Positions 50,716 to 56,561 of a stretch of DNA of 56,561 nucleotides are shown piece after piece (position 1 is the stretch's first letter; each line of letters opens with the position of its first letter). The notes beneath the pieces were generated by a model. That model saw nothing but the letters and a program-made list of their open reading frames with translations, was not told the DNA's origin and ran no database searches. Source of the DNA: Clostridiales bacterium. Lineage in GTDB: Bacteria > Bacillota > Clostridia > Christensenellales > Aristaeellaceae. The position numbers and the translations under genes were made by a program. Location: contig SVGT01000009.1 of NCBI GenBank assembly GCA_015056175.1, positions 1 through 56,561 of the forward strand, read 5' to 3'.

Positions 50716-52811
50716 AAAAAGGCAGACACGATTCCTTCCCGGCGGAGCTTTTCCGGGCGGAAATGGATGGCGTGCGCATGTCCGCGGATGCCAAAATGCG
50801 CGCTCTTTCCCGCATGAAAGGAGAAAGAGCGATGTTCAGACGCACAGGCTACGCGCTGGTTGCAGCTATGCTGCTGCTCATGCTCACGGCAGGCGGCACG
50901 CTGGCGCTGCAAAACCGCGATGCAGATCAACCCGATGAAGACAGGCTTGTCCTTTCCGATACGTCCGTGGTGATCCCGGCGCAAAACGGCGCCGATGCAG
51001 CCGTCTTTACCCTGACGGACGCCCTCTATGACGGGGAAAGCATCCTCATCGCCTACAAACTGGAAAACGGTACGCAGCTGAAATATGACGTGCCGGAGGA
51101 CATGCTTCCCGAACCCATGTTTCCCCTTGAGGGGCTGGAAAGCGGCTATGATCAGGCGCGGTATCGGTATATGTCCGACCGGCTTGCGCTGCTGGAAAAG
51201 AATAACGCCGTGGGCTATAACTGGCTGCAGATCCCACCCGGCACTGTGGACGGAACGAGCATCAGCAGCTGGTACGATTGGGATGCCATGACCGTTGACG
51301 ATATGCATTACCTGTGGATCCGTCTGCGGCATGAGATCAACCGGGAATATGCCAACGGTCTGCTGGAAGTGAACCCCGATGAACAGATCCCCCAGGAAAA
51401 TATCTGGCTGAACAGGGATGAAATTACCCTGCAGTTTTCCCTCTGCCTGGAGGAAACGGCGCTGGCCATCGCCTCCGACGGACAGGAAATGTGGTTTGAT
51501 AACCTGACCGGCGCTTCTTTTGAGCTGCCGCCCATCACCATCGCCCGCACGGACGAGATACAAAAGCGCACCGTGGCAGAGGGCGTTATCCAAATGGATG
51601 AAATGACCTACATGATCCGGGAAAATGAAACGTGCGCCCCTGCCGTGCTCCGGTTTGATAAGCTTGCCTACGACGGCAGCAACATCGATATGGATTATTA
51701 TATTGCAGGGGTTGTGCGTATGCCTGTGATTACGGCGGAGGACGTGTTATTTGAAAGAATGCATAAAACAGAGGCGTGGTATCTGCAAGCTGTGCTGGAA
51801 GGCAGGATGGGGGATATGGACTATCGGGTGTATTCCCTCATGCTGCGCACCGGCAAAAGTACCGGGAAGGGGAGCCGTTTTGACGTTGATCCGGGGGATC
51901 TGCGGGACGAAAACGGAAATCAGCTTTCCGGCTATATGGATTATGACGGCATCGGTGGTACGCTGTTCAATCCTGTCACCAACATGCCCTGTGGCTACAG
52001 TTACCATCTGAAGCTGCGGGTCAGCAACAGCCAAGTAATCGGAGCGGTTCCCGATCAGCCTTTGATCGATCAGGAAAGTGTGACGGTTTATCTGCCCGTT
52101 ACGGTCCGCACGGTGACCTATGCGGAACAGGAAGGCGCGATGTACCGCCGGGAGAGGACAGATGAAACGGGTGTTTATCTGCCCCTTACCCTTTCAAGAG
52201 ATAAGACTGACGTGACGGATGCAAATTGGTATGTGGATTACATAGAGAATGCAGACGGCGGCCTGACTGCCTATGTCAAAACGGAAAAGGACAATGTCTT
52301 TGGACTGTATGCCTTTGTCTATGTCAGAAGTCCGCTTACCCATCCGGATGCGGTGAGCGAGGGGATCTGGGTATACTGTACGGACAGCCCGGAAAGGGCA
52401 TATAACGCGGTCAGCGATATTCCCGTCAAACCCCTTCGTGATGCGGAGGATCCCTACGGTTTTCTGGCCTGCGCGGCGGGGTTCCTGAATGCGAAAACCG
52501 GCGTGCGCAGCGTACTTTTGCGCTTTGTGGCTCCGGGCATACCTGTGCTTCCGGACGGCACGGAGCTGGATGCGTATCTGGATGTGCGGTGCCTCGTGAG
52601 CGAGACTGCTCCGCAGCCTTACTGGGTGTATACGTGGAAGGCAAACGCCGATCTTTCCCGCTTTGACGGCATGGATGCGCTGAAGGTTCATGTGCCGCTC
52701 ATGGAAACCAAGGTATACGCCACCCTGGATGAACAGGGCAATGTGCTGGTGGGGGCGGAGTATACGCCCATCGGCCGCGACAGACCCACCCTTCCCGTGC
52801 CGCTGCCGTAA
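50712..52811 (+). CDS. Large membrane anti-sigma-like protein 1 (DUF4179-type)
   Basis: This 699-residue bitopic protein is the partner of sigma 1 by overlap (ATGA). It has a cytosolic N-terminus of about 43 residues, one transmembrane helix (about 46-66) and an extracellular part of about 630 residues, Asp/Glu/Tyr-rich and predicted beta-rich. A motif of the form YDG-x-(S/N)-(I/L)-x-I/M-x-Y occurs twice (LYDGESILIAY near 105 and AYDGSNIDMDY near 320). No HxxxCxxC zinc anti-sigma motif is seen in the short cytosolic part. Membrane proteins of this design next to clostridial ECF factors carry DUF4179-type domains. The extracellular ligand is unknown. Confidence 0.8.
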   Translation: MKKGRHDSFPAELFRAEMDGVRMSADAKMRALSRMKGERAMFRRTGYALVAAMLLLMLTAGGTLALQNRDADQPDEDRLVLSDTSVVIPAQNGADAAVFTLTDALYDGESILIAYKLENGTQLKYDVPEDMLPEPMFPLEGLESGYDQARYRYMSDRLALLEKNNAVGYNWLQIPPGTVDGTSISSWYDWDAMTVDDMHYLWIRLRHEINREYANGLLEVNPDEQIPQENIWLNRDEITLQFSLCLEETALAIASDGQEMWFDNLTGASFELPPITIARTDEIQKRTVAEGVIQMDEMTYMIRENETCAPAVLRFDKLAYDGSNIDMDYYIAGVVRMPVITAEDVLFERMHKTEAWYLQAVLEGRMGDMDYRVYSLMLRTGKSTGKGSRFDVDPGDLRDENGNQLSGYMDYDGIGGTLFNPVTNMPCGYSYHLKLRVSNSQVIGAVPDQPLIDQESVTVYLPVTVRTVTYAEQEGAMYRRERTDETGVYLPLTLSRDKTDVTDANWYVDYIENADGGLTAYVKTEKDNVFGLYAFVYVRSPLTHPDAVSEGIWVYCTDSPERAYNAVSDIPVKPLRDAEDPYGFLACAAGFLNAKTGVRSVLLRFVAPGIPVLPDGTELDAYLDVRCLVSETAPQPYWVYTWKANADLSRFDGMDALKVHVPLMETKVYATLDEQGNVLVGAEYTPIGRDRPTLPVPLP

Positions 52812-52903
52812 CATGCCCATCAGTGCCTTGGCTCAAGTTGCCCGGGCAATGCTTCCGGGCAGATCATACCCGTCCCTGCTCCCGCCGCAGCAAAACAAAT
52901 CAC

Positions 52904-52926
52904 AGCCCCCCTTCCGGGGGCTTTTT
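52904..52926 (+). terminator. Terminator between the two sigma pairs
   Basis: AGCCCCC (52904-52910) pairs with GGGGGCT (52916-52922) and TTTT follows. Confidence 0.9.
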
Positions 52927-52955
52927 GCGTTTGCAGGGTTTTTCTTTTCTGCGGA

Positions 52956-52987
52956 TGAAATAATATGGGCACAGGAAGTGTCTATAT
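52956..52987 (+). promoter_or_regulatory. Candidate ECF-type promoter of sigma pair 2
   Basis: TGAAAT (52956-52961) resembles the ECF -35 TGAAAC and is 17 bases before TGTCTATAT (52979-52987). It follows directly after the terminator, so pair 2 is a separate transcription unit. Confidence 0.5.
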
Positions 52988-53009
52988 ATACGGAAGAGAG
53001 GTGACGGGC

Positions 53010-53516
53010 ATGGGCAAAACGCATGAAGAGTGCGCTGCGGCCGTGGAAAGCATGGTGCTGCGCTACGGTCAGGATGTGTACCGCCTGTGCCGCGTGTACC
53101 TTCAGGATGCATCCCTGGCGCAGGACGCTGCGCAGGAAACCTTTCTCAAGGCGTTTCGGCATTACGACAGCTTCCGTCATGAAGCGTCGGAAAAGACCTG
53201 GCTGCTGACCATCTGCGTGCGCACCTGCAAAAATATGCTGCGCTCGCCCTGGCACAGATGGGTGGACAGAACCAAAACGCCGGAGGACATGCAGATCGCA
53301 TGGGAGGAAACGGAAAGCAATCGGGTGCTGCGCGCGGTGCTCATGCTTCCCGAAGGCCTCCGCATGGCGGTGGTACTGCACTACTATTACGGCTTCAAGG
53401 CCCGGGAGATCGGCGATATGCTGCACCTGCCCCTTGGCACGGTGCTGAGCAGGCTGAAACGGGGCCGGGAGAAGCTTTCCCAAATGCTGTCCGAAGGAGG
53501 GGATGAAGATGGATAA
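53010..53516 (+). CDS. ECF RNA polymerase sigma factor 2
   Basis: A 168-residue paralogue of sigma 1. Sigma-2 has SLAQDAAQETFLKAFRHYD and KTWLLTICVRTCKN; sigma-4 has MAVVLHYYYGFKAREIGDML and GTVLSRLKRGREKL. ATG 53010 is 8 bases after GAAGAGAGG; the frame extends upstream without a signal. The stop overlaps the next gene by 8 bases. The recognition helix (LGTVLSRLKRGRE) differs from that of sigma 1 (YPAVLTRLKRGRE) in its first half, so the two may prefer related but different promoters. Confidence 0.93.
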   Translation: MGKTHEECAAAVESMVLRYGQDVYRLCRVYLQDASLAQDAAQETFLKAFRHYDSFRHEASEKTWLLTICVRTCKNMLRSPWHRWVDRTKTPEDMQIAWEETESNRVLRAVLMLPEGLRMAVVLHYYYGFKAREIGDMLHLPLGTVLSRLKRGREKLSQMLSEGGDEDG

Positions 53517-55416
53517 ATTCCGCACGGAGGAAGAACTCCGCACCGCGGTCACTGCGGCTATGGATGCGATCTATTGGCCCGACAGCGAAAAACAGCGCCT
53601 CCTTGGGCAGGTGAGAGGAGGCATGAACATGAAAAAGAAAATGGCTGCATGGTCGCTTTGCAGCGCGGCGCTTGTGCTGCTGCTCTGCTCCTGCGCATTG
53701 GCATTTTCAAGACCTGCGGATGAAACGCCCGCAGATCAGTCCATCGCACGGGTTGAAAAAATGTCCTTTGTGATCCCGGAGGAGGGAAATTATCCCGCCT
53801 GCGTGCTGGTGGTGGAAAAGATGCTCTACGACGGGCAAAACCTGCTCATCGGCTACCGCACGGAGGGCGGCACGGCCTTTGCGGAGGAAGCCTTTGAGGA
53901 TGCAGACAGGGCTGCCCGCAAGAAAGGCGGTGCCATGTTCGGCGATATGCACGTGCGCACGATCTGGGATCAATTCCCCGCATTGCACAAGGGTCAGTTT
54001 TCTGCAAAGCAGAAGAGCTTTGTCCTCTCCCGCTATGAATGGGCGCTGGACAACATGTTCGCTGCAGAGAATACCCATGGCAGCGCGCCGCTGTTTGAAC
54101 ACAGCTGCGTGTTAAAAACGGAGGACGATCTCACCTACCTGTACTTTGAAAACCTCTGCGCGGAGATGCAGGATCTGGACGTGCTTGCCGTCCGGCTGCC
54201 GCTTTTGCAATTGCACACCCGTGCCGTGTGGTATTCCAATAAAGAGAACATGTATTTCGGTATCACGGGCGCGTATGGGAATACCCGGGAGATCGCCCTT
54301 TCCGTACCAAAGTCTAAAGAAAAGGTGACGCTGCCCGAAAACGACGTGTGTACCGACAGCCCCTGCCACGTGCTGCTGAACGCGGACGGCTCCTATACCG
54401 TCCGGGCGCAAAACGACTATCCCGCCTATACCGTGTGGGTGGAGGAAAGCGTCATCGAGGGCAGCCAGCTGCGTATCGCGGTGGATATGACCGGCAGCGC
54501 CGGCATTACAAACGAGATTCCCAATGAAGTGACGCCCGATTGGCAATACCTTGGTATGCTGCCTGAGGTGCAGGCCGATCCGGAAGGCTTTTTACCCTAC
54601 AGCCCCGAGCTGCATGAAAGCGTAAAAACGCTGAAAAAGGGCAGTGCCGTCACCTCTCGGCAGCTGATGATCGACGGTGAGGTGGCAGATCGGCTGGGCG
54701 ACCGGATCACAAGCGACAGGAATGAGTGGATGTGGAAGGTGGAAAAGGGCGAGGAAGGCCGCACTGACTGGCTCTACTTGCCCTCCGGCTTTACGGATGA
54801 ATTGCCCGCCTGGTACGGAAGCGACACGTATGAACTGTACATCCCCGTCATCAGCGTTCTGGACGCGCTGTATGCAGACGGAGACGGCAGGGTGTATCAG
54901 TATATTGGCAGTTTCCCCACGCCTGTCTATATCCCCGTCAGCGTGGAAATATCCAGGACAGGCGACGTGCTGTGGGAGGAGCCTGTGTACAGCCCCTTTG
55001 GCAATGTGGAGATGACGGAGGAGGGCAAGTTCATCGTGGGAGGCAGCACGGCGCTTGAAATCGTGCAGGCGGCCTACGATGGCGAAAACATCGTGATCGG
55101 CTACAAAATGGAAAGCAACGACCGCTACCGGGTCAGCCAGGAATTGGAAACGCTGCACTGGGACCGCATGGATCCCTGGACGGATCTTCATGTGACCTAC
55201 GATGAGGAAATTACGTATCTCAATTACCGGCTGCGGGATGTGATGGACGTAAACGATCAGGTATTTGCCAATACCGCGGACGCGCAGCCCTGGAAAAACA
55301 GGGAGCATGTGAGCATCTCGCTGGTGATCGGCGAAATGAAAAACGGCAAACTGACCACCCAGGCGACGCCCCGCATCCGCATCCTTTTGCAAAACACCAA
55401 AGATTCACAAAACTGA
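53509..55416 (+). CDS. Large membrane anti-sigma-like protein 2 (DUF4179-type)
   Basis: This 635-residue protein is built like its neighbour: a cytosolic N-terminus of about 44 residues, one transmembrane helix (about 46-66, with Cys residues) and an extracellular part of about 570 residues. The YDG motif is found twice, LYDGQNLLIGY (near 106) and AYDGENIVIGY (near 523), the first at nearly the same position as in protein 1. ATG 53509 is 8 bases after GGAGG; ATG 53503 is too close to the SD. Its last codons lie in a terminator stem. As the likely sigma 2 partner it may sense a wall or polysaccharide signal, but this is inference. Confidence 0.8.
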   Translation: MDKFRTEEELRTAVTAAMDAIYWPDSEKQRLLGQVRGGMNMKKKMAAWSLCSAALVLLLCSCALAFSRPADETPADQSIARVEKMSFVIPEEGNYPACVLVVEKMLYDGQNLLIGYRTEGGTAFAEEAFEDADRAARKKGGAMFGDMHVRTIWDQFPALHKGQFSAKQKSFVLSRYEWALDNMFAAENTHGSAPLFEHSCVLKTEDDLTYLYFENLCAEMQDLDVLAVRLPLLQLHTRAVWYSNKENMYFGITGAYGNTREIALSVPKSKEKVTLPENDVCTDSPCHVLLNADGSYTVRAQNDYPAYTVWVEESVIEGSQLRIAVDMTGSAGITNEIPNEVTPDWQYLGMLPEVQADPEGFLPYSPELHESVKTLKKGSAVTSRQLMIDGEVADRLGDRITSDRNEWMWKVEKGEEGRTDWLYLPSGFTDELPAWYGSDTYELYIPVISVLDALYADGDGRVYQYIGSFPTPVYIPVSVEISRTGDVLWEEPVYSPFGNVEMTEEGKFIVGGSTALEIVQAAYDGENIVIGYKMESNDRYRVSQELETLHWDRMDPWTDLHVTYDEEITYLNYRLRDVMDVNDQVFANTADAQPWKNREHVSISLVIGEMKNGKLTTQATPRIRILLQNTKDSQN

Positions 55417-55438
55417 GGCGCTTACAGCGCCTCTTTTT
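55415..55438 (+). terminator. Terminator of sigma pair 2, overlapping the stop codon
   Basis: GAGGCGC (55415-55421) pairs with GCGCCTC (55427-55433), followed by TTTTT; the stem begins inside the TGA stop. Confidence 0.93.
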
Positions 55439-55440
55439 GT

Positions 55441-55470
55441 TTGACTTTGACGGGTCGTATCCTGTATACT
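55441..55470 (+). promoter_or_regulatory. Promoter of the GH10 xylanase gene (TTGACT-18-TATACT)
   Basis: TTGACT (55441-55446) and TATACT (55465-55470), spacing 18, right after the preceding terminator. It does not match the ECF-like motif of the sigma pairs, so direct control by those sigmas is not supported. Confidence 0.65.
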
Positions 55471-55512
55471 GGGAGCAGAAAAAACGTTCCATATCGGAAA
55501 GGAGTTCCCGTG

Positions 55513-56561
55513 ATGAAGAAATTCCTCGTCCTGTTTACGTTTCTTTTGCTGCTTGCGTCCGTTTGCCTGGCGGAGGATACGGTAACGGTCTACGATTTTG
55601 AATCGGGCGTGCCCTCCGTATTTTTGCAAAGCGGTTCCTCTGCGCCCCGGGTAAGTGATGCCCAGCGTTATGCAGGTACGCATGCGCTGCACGTCACCGG
55701 TCGCTCGGGCAACAACTGGGATGCGGTGGATCTGAATTCTTCCTCCCTCGGCATCGACGCGGGCGTGCCTGTCACCGTCACCTGTCATGTGTGGGTGGAC
55801 AGCGGGGAGGAGGGTACCTTTGTGATTGCCAAGGCGGCGGGGGATTATGCAACGCTGGGAAAGGTTAATTGCCCCGGGCGCACCTGGACGGAGGTAAAGG
55901 CGGAATTTACCCTGGATCAGCAGGTCAACATCCGCTTCCAGAATCTGAGCGAAAACTGGAACCTGTGCGATTACTACATCGACGATATGACGATTACAGT
56001 TGGCGAAAAGGCAGCGGCGGCGGAAGAGGAATCCTCGGCTCCGCCCATTGATTACGCCTCCGATTTTTCTGCCGGCACGGACGGCTGGTACGCCCGCTCC
56101 GCAGGGGGCGCGGAAATTGCAATCACCGATGAAGCCTCTCTGCGCATCACCGGCCGCAGCGCCACCTGGAATTCCCCCGGGCGGGATTTTGCTTTGGTCG
56201 CCGGCAAAACCTACAATTTGTCCGTGCTGGTCAAACAGGATGAACTGGAGGAATGCAATTTTATCCTCTCCGTCGCCCACAGCGCAGACGGCGTGGAAAG
56301 CTACGAAAACCTGGGCAACGCCAACGCCAGGAAGGGCGAGTGGACGCTGATCCAGTGCACCTATATTGCGCCCCCGTACGATAACTACATCCTTTACGTG
56401 GAGGGCGGTCAGGCGGATACATCCTTTGAAATTAAGGATTTTACCTGCGCCGAGCAGACCCTCAAATACGGCAAGGCGGGCATCAAGAGCCTGAAGGAAG
56501 TTTACGCCCCCTATTTTGACTTTGGCACCGCCGTGGTGGGCAACGAGGTATTGGACGGCGA
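55513..56561 (+). CDS. Secreted GH10 endo-1,4-beta-xylanase with two CBM modules, 3' truncated
   Basis: This frame starts at ATG 55513, after GGAAAGGAG, and runs off the window at residue 349. It begins with a signal peptide (about 1-20, ending CLA before EDT), followed by two related beta-sandwich carbohydrate-binding modules of the CBM4/9/22 kind (about 24-165 and 178-320, each with a YDFESG/YASDFSAG-like first strand and a TW..V or NLxFQ-type core). At about residue 326 the segment SLKEVYAPYFDFGTAVVGNE is the recognised start of a GH10 catalytic domain. GH10 enzymes cut internal bonds of xylan. The catalytic Glu residues lie beyond the window edge. Confidence 0.88.
   Translation, partial: MKKFLVLFTFLLLLASVCLAEDTVTVYDFESGVPSVFLQSGSSAPRVSDAQRYAGTHALHVTGRSGNNWDAVDLNSSSLGIDAGVPVTVTCHVWVDSGEEGTFVIAKAAGDYATLGKVNCPGRTWTEVKAEFTLDQQVNIRFQNLSENWNLCDYYIDDMTITVGEKAAAAEEESSAPPIDYASDFSAGTDGWYARSAGGAEIAITDEASLRITGRSATWNSPGRDFALVAGKTYNLSVLVKQDELEECNFILSVAHSADGVESYENLGNANARKGEWTLIQCTYIAPPYDNYILYVEGGQADTSFEIKDFTCAEQTLKYGKAGIKSLKEVYAPYFDFGTAVVGNEVLDG

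Noticed and set aside
50712-50850. Zinc-binding anti-sigma (HxxxCxxC) motif in the cytosolic heads of the two membrane partners
   Set aside because: No His-Cys-Cys set is present in either head, so they are not classic ZAS anti-sigma factors.

Overview
The window is about 58% GC and reads as a chromosomal segment of a Gram-positive, endospore-lineage anaerobe of the Clostridia (Bacillota). The evidence is LonB next to ClpX and Lon, a DivIB/FtsQ and FtsZ division cluster with a PASTA-tailed PBP, a MurE carrying the meso-DAP motif DNPR, a monomeric [FeFe]-hydrogenase, and GGAGG-type ribosome binding sites. A GH10 xylanase and a GH78-type rhamnosidase suggest a plant-polysaccharide or gut habitat. 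No rRNA, tRNA, transposase, phage or CRISPR locus is visible.

Layout: 1-1.9 kb holds the end of feoB plus its small Cys-rich partner; 2-4 kb an aldose epimerase (minus) and aroK; 4-12.5 kb a protein-quality-control block (tig, clpP, clpX, lonB, lon, ysxC); 12.5-15.4 kb accessory genes (SGNH esterase, CAP-domain secreted protein, zinc-ribbon protein, phosphoesterase); 15.8-29.1 kb a division and cell-wall cluster in the order mraZ, ftsL-like, ftsI, murE, mraY, murD, ftsW, murA, ftsQ, ftsA, ftsZ; 29.2-30.7 kb the hydrogenase; 30.7-34.2 kb a minus-strand group (ybaB, recR, tdk, rmuC, then a Cys-rich small protein); 34.3-37.7 kb a MoxR/DUF58/membrane operon; 37.8-41.5 kb a secreted L,D-transpeptidase, a DUF3048 protein and sfsA; 41.6-45.9 kb a MarR-controlled heterodimeric ABC exporter (minus); 46-48.2 kb the GH78-type gene; 48.5-50 kb guaB (minus); 50.2-55.4 kb two tandem ECF sigma/giant membrane-protein pairs; 55.5 kb to the edge a secreted two-CBM GH10 xylanase, cut by the window.

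The most interesting material is (1) the two paralogous ECF sigma/anti-sigma-like pairs, whose large extracellular parts repeat a YDG-x-(N/S)-(I/L) motif and whose promoters share an ECF-like sequence, placed directly before a xylanase; (2) an interspersed palindromic repeat family downstream of two minus-strand genes, oriented so that it forms strong intrinsic terminators; (3) a set of housekeeping promoters with the same TTGCAA -35 and exact 17-bp spacing; (4) palindromic operators at the marR, GH78 and CAP/zinc-ribbon promoters; and (5) a division cluster lacking rsmH after mraZ, with an ftsI that has no ordinary start codon near its Shine-Dalgarno sequence. All functions are read from sequence motifs and family knowledge; no database search was run.
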